The notes beneath the pieces were generated by a model that was not told the origin of the DNA, did not search any database, and worked only from the letters and a program-made list of their open reading frames with translations. Position numbers and translations under genes: made by a program. Below are positions 7,739 through 16,904 of a stretch of 64,000 nt of DNA, piece after piece. The DNA is from Helcobacillus massiliensis (GTDB lineage Bacteria > Actinomycetota > Actinomycetes > Actinomycetales > Dermabacteraceae): positions 34,039-98,038 of the forward strand of contig NZ_JACHWP010000005.1 in the NCBI RefSeq assembly GCF_014191425.1, given 5' to 3'. The stretch's first letter is position 1, and each line of letters opens with the position of its first letter.

Positions 7739-8800
7739 TCAGAGGTTCTCCTTCGCCCATTCGTCCAGGCGGTCCTCCTTCAGCGCGGTGCGGAACTTCT
7801 CCATTCCGGCGTCGTCGGTCGCCACCACGGACGCACCGCCCGAGGTGGTGGTGGGGTCGCCGTGCGGCATGGAGCCGTAGGTGATGTCCTCCGAGCGGAG
7901 ACCGCGGTTCGCCAGCCCCAGCTGCGCCACCTTCGTACCGGTGAGGCCGTCGTCCACCGTCATGTACGGGGTGATGTCGCCGGCGAGCTGCTGGATCTTG
8001 TTCGGATCGGACAGGGTGTCCCCGGAGAGGATCTTCCCGACCAGAGCGCTGAGCAGCGCGCGCTGGTTGGCGTTGCGGTCGAAGTCGCCGCCCGGAAGCT
8101 GCTTGCGCTGGCGGACGAACGTCAGCGCTGTCTCGCCGTCCATGTGCTGGGTGCCCTGGGTGAACTGGATGCCGTCGCCCTCGAAGCTGCGGGACACCTT
8201 CACGTCCACACCGCCGAGGGTGTCGACGATCTTCTTGATGCCGTCGAAGTCCACCAGCGCCACGTGGTCGATCTTCGTTCCCACGTACTTCTCCACGGTC
8301 TGCGTGGCCAGCGGGACACCGCCGTAGGCGAGTGCCGAGTTGATGCGGTCCTTGCCGTGGCCGGGGATGTCGATGTACAGGTCGCGCGGGAACGACAGCA
8401 CATAGGCGTGCTTGTTGTCCGCATCGATGTGCACCAGCATCATGACGTCGGAGCGCTGACCGGTGACGGTCTTCGCCTCCTCGCCGCTGCGCTTGTCCGA
8501 GCCGAGCAGGAGGATGTTCGTGCCCTTGCCCTGCGCTTCGCGGTCCTTCTTATCCAGCGTCACGAAGTCCACGTTCTTCTGGTACTTGTCGTTGAGGGAG
8601 AAGAAGTAGCCGCCCACCACGGCGGCGGCGACCAGCGCGAGGATCAGAACAGCGGACAGGCCGCAGCACAGGCCCTTGCGGCGGCGCGACCGGCGGCGGC
8701 CCGTCGGCGCGGCCTCATCAGCGGCGAGCGCGCCGTCGTCGGGGCCGTCGAAGTCGTCACGGTCGAACAGGTCGTCGCGGTCGTCATGGGTGGAGCTCAT
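7739..8800 (-). CDS. LytR-CpsA-Psr family glycopolymer transferase
   Basis: A 353-residue envelope enzyme. LCP proteins transfer teichoic acid, arabinogalactan or capsule polymers from a lipid carrier to peptidoglycan. An acidic cytoplasmic N-terminus and basic RRRSRRRK stretch precede a membrane helix at about 46-70. The LCP domain shows NILLLGSDKR, QRSDVMMLVH, SFPRDLYIDIPG and, late in the domain, ALTFVRQR, carrying the conserved Asp and Arg residues that bind the pyrophosphate. Start ATG with GAGGGG nine bases upstream. No polymer biosynthesis genes are nearby. Confidence 0.88.
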   Translation of the reverse strand: MSSTHDDRDDLFDRDDFDGPDDGALAADEAAPTGRRRSRRRKGLCCGLSAVLILALVAAAVVGGYFFSLNDKYQKNVDFVTLDKKDREAQGKGTNILLLGSDKRSGEEAKTVTGQRSDVMMLVHIDADNKHAYVLSFPRDLYIDIPGHGKDRINSALAYGGVPLATQTVEKYVGTKIDHVALVDFDGIKKIVDTLGGVDVKVSRSFEGDGIQFTQGTQHMDGETALTFVRQRKQLPGGDFDRNANQRALLSALVGKILSGDTLSDPNKIQQLAGDITPYMTVDDGLTGTKVAQLGLANRGLRSEDITYGSMPHGDPTTTSGGASVVATDDAGMEKFRTALKEDRLDEWAKENL

Positions 8801-8820
8801 CGGCAGGTCCCCTCGGATGC

Positions 8821-9714
8821 TCAGCGGGTCGTGGGTTCAGAGGCGGCGCTGCCGTCCTCGGTTGCGCTCGCCGCCGGTGCAGCCGGCTTCTGAGCAGAAT
8901 AGGAGAGGTCCCAGATGAGGCGGCCGGCGCGCAGCGCCTTCCCCTCGAACGCGGTGCGGACACGGCGCTCGAACCGCGGAGCCCACCCCGTGGCGGGGGA
9001 GTCCTCCGGGATCTCGTCAGTGGTGGAACCCGTCGGCCTCGGGCCGTCCGGGTGGTCGTTGGTGAAGAGGCCGCGGGCGGCCACCGTCTCGAAGGCGTGC
9101 GCCTGGTGGCTGGCGTAGTCCGCCCAGTCCGTTGCGGTGCGGACCCGGCCGCCCGGCTTCAGCAGGGTGTGCAGCTCCTCCAGGAAACCGGCGGAGACGA
9201 GGCGGCGCTTGTGGTGCTTCGTCTTGTGCCACGGGTCGGCGAAGAAGATCCACACCTCCTCCACGCTGCTCTCCGGCAACAGGCCGGGCAGGGAGTGCTC
9301 AGCATCGAACTCGAGGATGCGGAGGTTCTGCGGCAGGCCCAGGCGCTGCAGGTGCACGACGGTCTGGGCGTTGCCCGGCCCCCACACTTCGAACGCGAGG
9401 AAGTTGTGGTCCGGCATATCCGCTGCGGCCTGGGCGATGTTGTCGCCCTGACCGGAGCCGATCTCGATGATCAGCGGATTGTCGTTGCCGAACAGCTTCA
9501 CCGGGTCCAGGCGCACATCCGGGTGGATGAGAGTGTCCCGCTCGCCCTGGGGAACGTCCAGCATGTACTGCTCGTGGTGGGCGTCCCACGCCTCGGTCTG
9601 CTCCTCGGTGAGGCGGCGGCCGCGGCGCACGAAGCTGACGATCTCGCGGCGGGGACGGGAGGCGGCGGCACTGCGGGTCCGGCCACTGTTCTCAGTCGGG
9701 GTCTGTTCAGGCAT
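8821..9714 (-). CDS. trmB: tRNA (guanine-N7-)-methyltransferase
   Basis: 297 residues. TrmB uses SAM to methylate G46 in the variable loop of tRNAs. The SAM site IEIGSGQGDNIAQAA, the FLAFEVW strand, the DAEHSLPGLLP region and the catalytic/tRNA motif IFFADPWHKTKHHKRRLV are all present. A disordered Ala/Thr-rich tail (last 40 residues) and an Arg-rich N-terminus extend the core. I use ATG 9714, which overlaps the stop of the Rieske gene (ATGCCTGA), rather than the longer frame to 9735; coupling to that gene is likely. Confidence 0.92.
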   Translation of the reverse strand: MPEQTPTENSGRTRSAAASRPRREIVSFVRRGRRLTEEQTEAWDAHHEQYMLDVPQGERDTLIHPDVRLDPVKLFGNDNPLIIEIGSGQGDNIAQAAADMPDHNFLAFEVWGPGNAQTVVHLQRLGLPQNLRILEFDAEHSLPGLLPESSVEEVWIFFADPWHKTKHHKRRLVSAGFLEELHTLLKPGGRVRTATDWADYASHQAHAFETVAARGLFTNDHPDGPRPTGSTTDEIPEDSPATGWAPRFERRVRTAFEGKALRAGRLIWDLSYSAQKPAAPAASATEDGSAASEPTTR

Positions 9715-10162
9715 CAGCGCGGGACACCTTGCCATCGGTGACGGTCAGCTTCACGGTGGGCAGGGGCTCCACGGCAGGGCCCTGCTCCGGAGTGCCGTCC
9801 TTCAGTTCGAAGGTGGAGCCGTGGCAGGGGCAGTGCAGCACCTCGTCCTGCGGGGACAGAGCGCAGCCCTGATGGGTGCAGTAGCCGGAGTAGCCGGTGA
9901 GGTCCTCCCCGGAGCCCCGCACAACCGCGACGTAGCCGCGTGATCCGCCGAAGTCCACCACGGTGGTGGCGTTCTCCGGGATCTCATCGAGGCTCACCTG
10001 GCCGGACGCGTCACTGGTCACGGACGACGGCTTGTCGGGGTTCTTGCCGCGGTCGGGGCCGCAGCCGGTCATCGCGATCGCCGCGGCGCCGGTGACGCCG
10101 AGGGCACCGAGGGTGCGGCGGCGCAGGCAGGGCTGGGAGAGCGGAGAGTCAGTCATGTCCAC
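9707..10162 (-). CDS. Rieske [2Fe-2S] lipoprotein
   Basis: 151 residues. The N-terminus LRRRTLGALGVTGAAAIAMTGC looks like a Tat-type lipoprotein signal (twin arginines, lipobox MTGC). The mature protein is one small Rieske domain with both cluster motifs, CTHQGC and CPCHGS, four residues providing two Cys and two His ligands. It is probably exported folded with its cluster and anchored outside the membrane. No cytochrome or oxygenase gene accompanies it, so the electron partner is unknown. Start is GTG 10162 or ATG 10156; neither has a strong RBS. Confidence 0.85.
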   Translation of the reverse strand: MDMTDSPLSQPCLRRRTLGALGVTGAAAIAMTGCGPDRGKNPDKPSSVTSDASGQVSLDEIPENATTVVDFGGSRGYVAVVRGSGEDLTGYSGYCTHQGCALSPQDEVLHCPCHGSTFELKDGTPEQGPAVEPLPTVKLTVTDGKVSRADA

Positions 10163-10165
10163 AGA

Positions 10166-11281
10166 CTACCCGGACCGATCCGATTCCTTCGGCGGAGCCT
10201 GGTCGTCCGGGCGCGGATTCACAGCGAGCCAGTGGTCCGCCTCCGCCACGAGGACGCCTCGGCGCACGGTGATCGGCTCACCGGTGCGGGCGGACTCTGC
10301 GACGCTCCGGCACATCTCGGCCTGCCGCGCCTCATCGCGTTCGAAGTACTCCAGCGTGCCGCTGTGCACCGGCTCCAGGCAGAGACGGTCCCAGGCGGGC
10401 AGGCCGGCGGCGATCTGGCGGGCGCGCAGGAACTCCGCATCGATGATGGTCCCGGTGATCAGAACGATGGCGGCGAGCCACGCCAGCACGAGGATCCCGA
10501 TGAGGGAGTTCAGGGTGGTGAGGATCTGGGCGTAGGAGGTGATGATCTCCAGCAGCCAGCCGAGGGCCGCTGCCGCCCCGAACAGGGTGAGGACGCTGAG
10601 CGCGGAACCGGCGGTGATGAGCCGCTCGTACGGCAGGCGCACGTTCGGCACGTACACGGAGGTGAAGGAGATCAGCACCGTGATGAGCAGCAGCAGGATC
10701 GGCCATTTGATGATGCTCCAGGTGTCGAAGGCGGCCTCCGGGACGCCGATGTGGACGCCGACTCGGCGGGAGAACTCGTTGCCGAGCAGCAGCACGATCA
10801 TCGCGAGGGTGAACAGGACCATCAGCAGGACCGTTTCGCCGAGCACCACGAGGCGGAACCAGAGGAAGCTGCGGCCCTCGCGGGTGTTGTACACCCGGTG
10901 CATGGTGCGGTGGTAGGCGGCCACGCCGTTCGAGCTGGAGATGAGGGACCCGGCGATGCCGAGCACGAGGCCGGGCAGACCGCCGCCGGTGGTGGACAGC
11001 GTCAGCACGGCGCGCTCCCACGGTTCCGGGTCGGCGGTGGGGAAGATCTGGGTGATGAGGGAGCCGACGGCGCTGACGCTCTGCTCCTCGATGCCGAGCA
11101 TCGACAGGATCGAGATCAGCGCGATCGAGGCGGGCAGGGAGGACAGCAGGGCGTAGAAGGTCATGGTGGCGGCGACATCCCACACCTGCACTTCGAGCAT
11201 GCGCACTCCCACTCGGTGCAGAACGTGGATCACCGTGAGGCGCGGACGCCTCACGGTGATCTCAGACTTCTGCGAGCCCAT
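10166..11281 (-). CDS. YihY/BrkB family membrane protein
   Basis: 371 residues with about six membrane helices: the first at about 35-60 (MTFYALLSSLPASIALIS in pieces), others near 85-110, 140-165, 180-205, 215-240 and 250-275. The family (formerly annotated ribonuclease BN or virulence factor BrkB) has no firmly established function. The C-terminal about 80 residues are soluble and carry a run DHWLAVNPR. The stop lies 3 bases upstream of the Rieske gene start, so the two probably share a transcript. Confidence 0.82.
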   Translation of the reverse strand: MGSQKSEITVRRPRLTVIHVLHRVGVRMLEVQVWDVAATMTFYALLSSLPASIALISILSMLGIEEQSVSAVGSLITQIFPTADPEPWERAVLTLSTTGGGLPGLVLGIAGSLISSSNGVAAYHRTMHRVYNTREGRSFLWFRLVVLGETVLLMVLFTLAMIVLLLGNEFSRRVGVHIGVPEAAFDTWSIIKWPILLLLITVLISFTSVYVPNVRLPYERLITAGSALSVLTLFGAAAALGWLLEIITSYAQILTTLNSLIGILVLAWLAAIVLITGTIIDAEFLRARQIAAGLPAWDRLCLEPVHSGTLEYFERDEARQAEMCRSVAESARTGEPITVRRGVLVAEADHWLAVNPRPDDQAPPKESDRSG

Positions 11282-11304
11282 GCCGACGATTCAGCGGCGG
11301 CGAA

Positions 11305-11901
11305 TCAGGCGCGCTTGTCGCCCACCAGCTTCCACGCGGCCGGAAGCAGCGCAGCCGCGGCGACGGCCTTCACGATGTCGCCCGGGATGAACGGCACGAG
11401 GCCCTGCACGAGGGTGGTGGAGAGGTCAGCGCCGGTGGCCAGAGCGAGCCACGGGAGGCCGGCGGCGTACACCAGGGCGGTGGCGGCGATCGCCGCCAGG
11501 ACGGTGCGCCAGGCGGAGCGGTCAGCGCCGCGACGGGCAGCGACGCCGAGGGCGGCGGCCGCGAGCACGTAGCCGATCACGTAGCCGAAGGAGGCGGCGG
11601 CGACACCGGTGGAGGACCAGCCTGCGAGCACGGGAGCGCCCACGGCCGCGAGCACGGCGTACAGGCCGACGGCGGCGGTGCCGCGCGCCGGGCCGAGGCT
11701 CGCGCCGACCAGGAGGGCGCCGAAGGTGGCGAGGGTCAGTGGCACTGGGGTGAACGGCAGCGGAATCGACACCTGGGAGATGAGCGTCAGGGCCGCGGTT
11801 CCGGCGAGCACCAGGGCGATGGTGCGGGCTGCGGAGGAAGCGGGCAGGAATCGCTCGGACAGCACGGGGCGGTGCGCCAGCGTCGTTGCGGAGGAGGTCA
11901 C
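11305..11901 (-). CDS. bioY: Biotin transporter BioY (ECF S component)
   Basis: 198 residues, six hydrophobic segments. The family pattern is clear: SIPLPFTPVPLTLATFGALLVGA in pieces near 45-65, GYVIGYVLAAA near 105, and GLVPFIPGDIVKA near 165. BioY is the biotin-binding membrane subunit of an energy-coupling factor transporter, and it can also work without the ATPase subunits. No bioM/bioN genes follow, so it either uses shared ECF modules or acts alone. GTG start with AAGGATC about 7 bases upstream. Confidence 0.9.
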   Translation of the reverse strand: MTSSATTLAHRPVLSERFLPASSAARTIALVLAGTAALTLISQVSIPLPFTPVPLTLATFGALLVGASLGPARGTAAVGLYAVLAAVGAPVLAGWSSTGVAAASFGYVIGYVLAAAALGVAARRGADRSAWRTVLAAIAATALVYAAGLPWLALATGADLSTTLVQGLVPFIPGDIVKAVAAAALLPAAWKLVGDKRA

Positions 11902-11962
11902 AGCGTTGATCCTTGGGTTGGGCGAACTGGTCAGTGCGGCGGCGGTGCGGCGGTGGGACGGG

Positions 11963-14524
11963 TCAGCTCGTGTGAGCGTCCGGCTCCCCCTCCGCGTCCG
12001 ACGGTGCGCCCTCAGGATACTCCCAGGGCGACTCGGGGTCGGCGGGGACCGTGCTGGAGACGACGGTGCCGTCGGCCCGCACGTCCCCGACGGAGGACGG
12101 CGTGCGCAGCTCCCCGGGCGCCAGCACCGGGCCGTGGCCGTCCAGGGCGACGGCGACGCCGTCCGCTGTCACGCGGACGCGCTGCCCGCGCACATCGACC
12201 TCGATCTCGGGGCCGTCCAGCAGCGTGAAGGCGATCTCGTCCGCGGTGACGCGCACCTCGAAGCGGGAGCCGCGCACCAGCAGGCTGAACTCGAGGGACG
12301 GCCAGGCCGCCGGCAGCCGCGGATCGAACTCGAGCTGCTCGCTGTCGCTGCGCAGCCCGCCGAAGCCGTGGACGAGGGCGTTCCAGATGCCGCCGGCGGA
12401 GGCGATGTGGACACCGTCGCTGGTGTTCTGGTGCAGGTTCGCGAGGTCCACGAACAGGCCGTCCATGAAGTAGTCCATCGCGAGGTCCTGGTGGCCCACT
12501 TCCGCCGCGATGATCGACTGCACGACCGCGCTCAGCGTGGAGTCGCCGGTGGTGATCGGGTCGTAGTACTCGAAGTCGGCGCGCTTCTGCTCGAGGGTGA
12601 ACTCGCTGCCGCGCAGGAACAGTGCGAGCACCACATCGGCCTGCTTGATCACCTGGAATCGGTAGATCACCAGCGGGTGGAAGTTCAGCAGGAGCGGGAA
12701 GCGGTCCTTCGGCGTATTGGCCACGTCCCACACTTCGCGGTCCAGGAACTGGTCGTCCTGCGGGTGGATGCCGAAGTTCTCGTCCCAGCCGATGTACATG
12801 CCCTCGGCGCAGTGGCGCCATTCCGCGATCTCGCCCTCGTCGATGTCCAGGCGCTCCACCAGGGTGCGGTAGGCGCCCGGGTCGCGCTCGGCGAGCTCGG
12901 TGACGACTTCGGCGGCCTTCGCCAGGTTGTTCTTCGCCATCACGTTGGTGAACAGGTTGTTGTTCACCACGGTGGTGTACTCATCCGGGCCGGTGACGCC
13001 GTGGATGTAGAACACGGCTTCGCCGTTGGAGCGCCAGAAGCCGAGATCGGCCCACATACGGGCGGTCTCCACCAGCACCTCCACGCCCTGGGAGTCCATG
13101 AACTGCTGGTCGCCGGAGACGGTGGTGTAGGTGTTGAAAGCCCACGCGATGTCGGCGTCGATGTGGTACTGCGCGGTGCCGGCGGCGTAGTAGGCGGAGG
13201 CCTCCTCGCCGGTGATGGTGCGCCAGGGGAACAGTGCGCCGCGCTGGTTCAGCACGGTGGCGCGGCGGCGCGCGGACTCCAGCAGGCCGTAGCGGAAGCG
13301 CAGGGCGTTGCGGGCCCATTCCGGAGAGGTGAAGGACAGGAACGGGACCACGTAGATGTCGGTGTCCCAGAAGTAGTGGCCCTCGTACCCGGAGCCGGTG
13401 ACGCCCTTGGCGGGGATTCCGCGGCCGTCGGCGCGCGCAGCGGCCTGAGCGAGCTGATAGATGCACCAGCGGATCGCCTGCTGGATGTGCTCAGCGCCCT
13501 CCACGCGGACATCGGAGCGGCTCCAGAAGTCCTCGAGGAACTCCGCCTGCCACTGGTGGTACTGGGCGAACCCGTACTTGCGGACCCGGTCCAGGGTGCG
13601 GCCGGTGCGGTCGGCCAGCTCGCGGCCGGGAGCGTGGGAGCCGTAGTGGTAGGCCACGGCCTTCGTCACGGCCAGGCGCTCACCCTCCGCGAGCTCCGCC
13701 CGGAACACCGTGCGGCCGAGGTCCTCGGAGACATCGGTGGCGAGGTCGACATCGACCCCGTCGGCCGTGGCGACGTCGTGGTCGCAGGCCACGGACACGC
13801 CGATGCCGGAATGGGCGGTGCGGTAGCCCAGGTGGATCCGCCCGTCCCGCTGCTGGGTGTGCTCGGTGTGCAGCACGCGGTGGTCGAACTTCGCGGCCTT
13901 GCGAGGGTCGGCGCTGCCCTGGTCGGTGGTGCCGCCCGCTTCGCGGTCGAGGTCCTCGCGGTTGAGGACCTGGGAGGAGATGAGGATGGGGGCGGTGCCC
14001 TTGACCATCTCCACCTCGTAGGTCATCAGCGCGAGGTGCCGGTCGGTGAAGGACACCATGCGAGTGGAGGTGACGCGGACGTGCTTGCCGGCGGGGGTGC
14101 GCCACAGCACGCGGCGTCGCAGCACGCCCTCGCGGAAGTCGAGGGAGCGCTCGTAGTCGAGGATGTCCGCCTTGGACAGCACGAGCGGCTCATCGTCCAC
14201 GTACAGCTTGATGACGGTCGAATCGGGGACGCCCACGATGGTCTGACCGGCGGTGGCGAAGCCGTAGGCGGACTCCGCGTGGTGGATGTCCCAGGTCTCG
14301 TGGAAGCCGTTGAGGAAGGTGCCGTGCTCGGTGGCGTCACGGCCCTCCTCAGGGGTGGCGCGCATGCCGAGGTAGCCGTTGGCAGAGGCGAAGATCGTTT
14401 CGGTGACGCCGAGGTCGCCACCGGGTCGGCTCTCCACCAGGCGCCACGGGTCGACCGGGAACTGCTGGCGGTCCATCGGGTCGCGCCGGTGCGCGTGCGT
14501 GGTGTCGTGCGGGCGGGGAGTCAT
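11963..14524 (-). CDS. GH65 disaccharide phosphorylase (maltose/trehalose/kojibiose type)
   Basis: 853 residues, the usual length for glycoside hydrolase family 65. It splits an alpha-glucosyl disaccharide with phosphate to beta-glucose 1-phosphate and glucose. The N-terminal beta-sandwich is followed by an (alpha/alpha)6 barrel. The catalytic acid is the Glu of GPDEYTTVVNNN near residue 515, GHYFWDTDIYV forms the substrate pocket, and HQNTSDGVHIASAGG near 690 binds phosphate. Substrate cannot be decided by eye. The start overlaps the stop of the beta-phosphoglucomutase gene (ATGA), the partner that isomerises the beta-glucose 1-phosphate. Confidence 0.9.
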   Translation of the reverse strand: MTPRPHDTTHAHRRDPMDRQQFPVDPWRLVESRPGGDLGVTETIFASANGYLGMRATPEEGRDATEHGTFLNGFHETWDIHHAESAYGFATAGQTIVGVPDSTVIKLYVDDEPLVLSKADILDYERSLDFREGVLRRRVLWRTPAGKHVRVTSTRMVSFTDRHLALMTYEVEMVKGTAPILISSQVLNREDLDREAGGTTDQGSADPRKAAKFDHRVLHTEHTQQRDGRIHLGYRTAHSGIGVSVACDHDVATADGVDVDLATDVSEDLGRTVFRAELAEGERLAVTKAVAYHYGSHAPGRELADRTGRTLDRVRKYGFAQYHQWQAEFLEDFWSRSDVRVEGAEHIQQAIRWCIYQLAQAAARADGRGIPAKGVTGSGYEGHYFWDTDIYVVPFLSFTSPEWARNALRFRYGLLESARRRATVLNQRGALFPWRTITGEEASAYYAAGTAQYHIDADIAWAFNTYTTVSGDQQFMDSQGVEVLVETARMWADLGFWRSNGEAVFYIHGVTGPDEYTTVVNNNLFTNVMAKNNLAKAAEVVTELAERDPGAYRTLVERLDIDEGEIAEWRHCAEGMYIGWDENFGIHPQDDQFLDREVWDVANTPKDRFPLLLNFHPLVIYRFQVIKQADVVLALFLRGSEFTLEQKRADFEYYDPITTGDSTLSAVVQSIIAAEVGHQDLAMDYFMDGLFVDLANLHQNTSDGVHIASAGGIWNALVHGFGGLRSDSEQLEFDPRLPAAWPSLEFSLLVRGSRFEVRVTADEIAFTLLDGPEIEVDVRGQRVRVTADGVAVALDGHGPVLAPGELRTPSSVGDVRADGTVVSSTVPADPESPWEYPEGAPSDAEGEPDAHTS

Positions 14525-15261
14525 GCGAGCACCCCCAAGTCGTCCACCACGAGGGTCGCGCCGGCGGCGTACAGCTTCTCTGCTCCCACGCCGCGGTTCA
14601 CGCCGAGGACGGCGGCGAACGGCCCGGCGGCGCCGGCCTTCACCCCGGAGACGGCATCTTCGACCACGAGGGCGGCGGCGGGGTCCGCGCCGAGCTGTTC
14701 GGCGGCGTGGACGAACGTGTCGGGAGCGGGCTTGCCCGGCAGTCCCTCGCGCTCGGCCACGTTGCCGTCCACGATCACGCCGAACCGGTCGAGGAGACCG
14801 GCGGCGGTCAGCACCTCTTCCGCGTTGCGGGAGGAGGAGACCACGGCGATGCGCACGTCGTCGCTGAGGGAGTCGAGCAGCGCCACAGTGCCGGGGTACG
14901 GCTGGACCCCCTCCTCGCGCAGCAGGGTGAGGACGAGGTCGTTCTTGCGGTTGCCGAGGCCGCACACCGTCTCGGTGGACGGGTCATCGGTCTTCTCGCC
15001 CCAGGGCAGGTCGATGCCGCGGGACTTCAGAAAGGAGTCGACGCCCTCATAGCGGGGCTTGCCGTCCACGTAGTCGAAGTAGTCGTGATCCGTGTACGGC
15101 TCGCTGATGCCGCGCTCGGTGAGGAACTCGGTGAACATGCGGTCCCAGGCCCGCATGTGGACCTCGGCGGTCGGTGTGATCACTCCGTCCATGTCGAACA
15201 GGATCGCTGGGAAGTCGGAGAGGCGGAATTCGGCCACGCTGGGGTGCTTCGACGTATTCAC
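14521..15261 (-). CDS. Beta-phosphoglucomutase-like HAD phosphatase/mutase
   Basis: 246 residues of the HAD superfamily. Nucleophile motif FDMDGVITP (Asp23, Asp25), VVSSSRNAEEVL as motif II, GKPAPDTF as motif III with the lysine, and VVEDAVSGVKAG as motif IV. Followed with a 4 bp overlap by the GH65 phosphorylase, so beta-phosphoglucomutase (beta-glucose 1-phosphate to glucose 6-phosphate) is the natural role. The GTG start has no RBS, and a promoter-like pair ends 7 bases upstream, suggesting a leaderless mRNA. Confidence 0.85.
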   Translation of the reverse strand: MNTSKHPSVAEFRLSDFPAILFDMDGVITPTAEVHMRAWDRMFTEFLTERGISEPYTDHDYFDYVDGKPRYEGVDSFLKSRGIDLPWGEKTDDPSTETVCGLGNRKNDLVLTLLREEGVQPYPGTVALLDSLSDDVRIAVVSSSRNAEEVLTAAGLLDRFGVIVDGNVAEREGLPGKPAPDTFVHAAEQLGADPAAALVVEDAVSGVKAGAAGPFAAVLGVNRGVGAEKLYAAGATLVVDDLGVLA

Positions 15262-15297
15262 GCGATCTACGATAGGGGAGGTCCGCTCTTCGGCGAA
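15262..15297 (-). promoter_or_regulatory. Promoter for the leaderless phosphoglucomutase-phosphorylase mRNA
   Basis: On the minus strand TTCGCC, 17 bases, then TATCGT, then 7 bases to the GTG start. Transcription would begin at or next to the start codon, in line with the missing RBS. Confidence 0.45.
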
Positions 15298-15356
15298 GCA
15301 CCCGCTCCGCTGTCGTGCAGTGGGTCATCATCCTGATCATCGCCCCGGAGGAATCG

Positions 15357-16031
15357 TTGACCAGCACCCGTCCCTTCATCGATGCCGTTGTCCGCTCCCT
15401 GCAGATCGACGATGACGCCACGTCCGATGACGCGGTCGCCCTGCGCCTGACACTCGCCCTGCACGGCTGCGGCGCTCCCACGGACCTGTTCCCCCTGCTC
15501 ACCGATCCGCAGCATCTGGCCCGCTGGTACGGGACCGTCACGGTCGACGGCGGTGAGGGCGGCGCCTTCACCGCCCCCGGCGGAGTCCACGGCACCATCC
15601 GGTCGGTGCAGTCCCCGCACCGGGTGGACCTCACGTGGGAGTATGAGGGCCGCGCTGATGAGCTGACCCTGCGCATCGACCCCACTGACGACGGCAGCTC
15701 CTCGCTGCTGATCGAGCACAGCCTCGCCATGCCGGCCGAGGTGTTCGCCCAGTACGGTCCGGGGGCTGCGGCGCTCGGCTGGGAGATCGCCCTGATGGGC
15801 TTCGCCCGCTACGCCGAGATCGGTGGGGATGCCTCCATCGCCGCCTGCGCAGCGGATCTGCCGGCTCCCGATCCGGTGTGGCTGGCCAGTGAGGACGGCG
15901 CGCAGACGGTGCGCGCCTGGGCGATCCGCTGGGCCGCTGCCGCCATCGCCGCGGGCGTCCCGGAGGCGAGGGCCCGGGTGGGCGAGGAGAACACGGTGCG
16001 CGCCTACATCCCGCAGGCCGCGCAGAGCTGA
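15357..16031 (+). CDS. SRPBCC/AHSA1-domain protein
   Basis: 224 residues from a TTG start with GGAGG five bases upstream. The first about 150 residues form an AHSA1-type START-like domain (LFPLLTDPQHLARWYG, then a beta-hairpin with VHGTIRSV and a closing ELTLRIDPTDDGSS), and a helical tail of about 70 residues follows. Such proteins bind hydrophobic ligands or act with ArsR-type regulators, but none is adjacent. Divergent from the phosphoglucomutase operon. Confidence 0.7.
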   Translation: MTSTRPFIDAVVRSLQIDDDATSDDAVALRLTLALHGCGAPTDLFPLLTDPQHLARWYGTVTVDGGEGGAFTAPGGVHGTIRSVQSPHRVDLTWEYEGRADELTLRIDPTDDGSSSLLIEHSLAMPAEVFAQYGPGAAALGWEIALMGFARYAEIGGDASIAACAADLPAPDPVWLASEDGAQTVRAWAIRWAAAAIAAGVPEARARVGEENTVRAYIPQAAQS

Positions 16032-16062
16032 CGCCCCGGGTGCGCGGGGCGGCTCTCGCGCC

Positions 16063-16797
16063 TCACACTTCGCTGATCACCAGCTGCTGACCGGTGCTGC
16101 CGGGAGCGTCGGCGAGCTCCAGCAGCCGGGCCGCGCACGCCTGTGCGCCGACCTGCGCGGACGCCTGCGGGGCGTAGGACACCGGCAGCAGCTGCGTGGG
16201 CGCGGGTCCCGGCGCCACCAGCACCGGCGGGTGCGCGATCGCCGTCCAGTCGGCGCCGCTGAGCAGCACCAGTTCGAGGGCGCGCCGCGCATCCAGCAGC
16301 TGCGCGCGGCGATCGGCGGCCCCGCGGACGGCGCGGGCGCGCTCCAGCAGCGGGGTGCGGCGCGTCGGGGCCGACGGGGCCCTGCGCCCGTCGGTGCGCA
16401 GGCCGAGCGCCTCGATCGGGAGGGACACCACCAGTCGCGGCGCCGCGCCGTCCTCGCCGGCCGAGCGCAGGGCGCGCAGCAGCGCCAGGGTCACGGCCTC
16501 ATCCGTCGGCCGACCACCCGCCGGAGCGAGAGGCGGGTCCTGCAGTGCCGCGCCCAGGCACAGCACCACCGCGTCACTCGTCGATGCGGCGTCCGCGAGC
16601 CGGCCCCGGTCTGCGTCGCCGCTGATCTCCACCGGGGTCACGGCGCTGGAGAACACGACCAGTTCGTGGGGAGCGCTGGTGAGCGCCTGTACCCGTCGGC
16701 CCTGCAGGGCGGACTCCCGCATGACGGCGTCGCCGAGGGCTCCGGCGGCATCGATGACGGCGACCTCGCCGGTGTGGACAGTCGGGGATGCGGGCAT
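16063..16797 (-). CDS. NmrA-like/atypical short-chain dehydrogenase, degenerate cofactor loop
   Basis: 244 residues from ATG 16797 (GGAG five bases upstream; a longer frame to 16851 lacks an RBS). It has the layout of NAD(P)-binding NmrA-like proteins: VAVIDAAGALGDAVM at the N-terminus, AVVLCLGAA mid-domain, SGADWTAIAHPPVLV near 185 and a TGQQLVISEV end. The glycine pattern GATGxxG is altered to DAAGALG, so cofactor binding is doubtful. Redox activity is not established. It is divergent from the MFS gene at 16905. Confidence 0.6.
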   Translation of the reverse strand: MPASPTVHTGEVAVIDAAGALGDAVMRESALQGRRVQALTSAPHELVVFSSAVTPVEISGDADRGRLADAASTSDAVVLCLGAALQDPPLAPAGGRPTDEAVTLALLRALRSAGEDGAAPRLVVSLPIEALGLRTDGRRAPSAPTRRTPLLERARAVRGAADRRAQLLDARRALELVLLSGADWTAIAHPPVLVAPGPAPTQLLPVSYAPQASAQVGAQACAARLLELADAPGSTGQQLVISEV

Positions 16798-16904
16798 GGG
16801 GACTCCGTTTTCTGGCTGAGACGGCGCGGGGCGCCGATGCTGACCGGGCATAGTCTAAGGACCCGTAACCACAGGACGACACCGGCGGGCAAGGGAGGCG
16901 GCGG

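Noticed and set aside
5861..8893. Plus-strand frame of 1010 residues
   Set aside because: Antisense to senX3, the DUF4235 gene and the LCP gene; low-complexity composition and no recognisable domain. The same holds for the long antisense frames at 11609-15052, 30137-32212, 39015-41162 and 53412-56726.
11902..11962. Biotin-regulator operator upstream of bioY
   Set aside because: Short imperfect repeats are present, but none fits BirA, BioR or BioQ consensus well enough.
14525..14965. N-terminal extension of the GH65 protein
   Set aside because: Arg/Gly-rich frame lying inside the phosphoglucomutase gene; the ATGA overlap start is far more likely.
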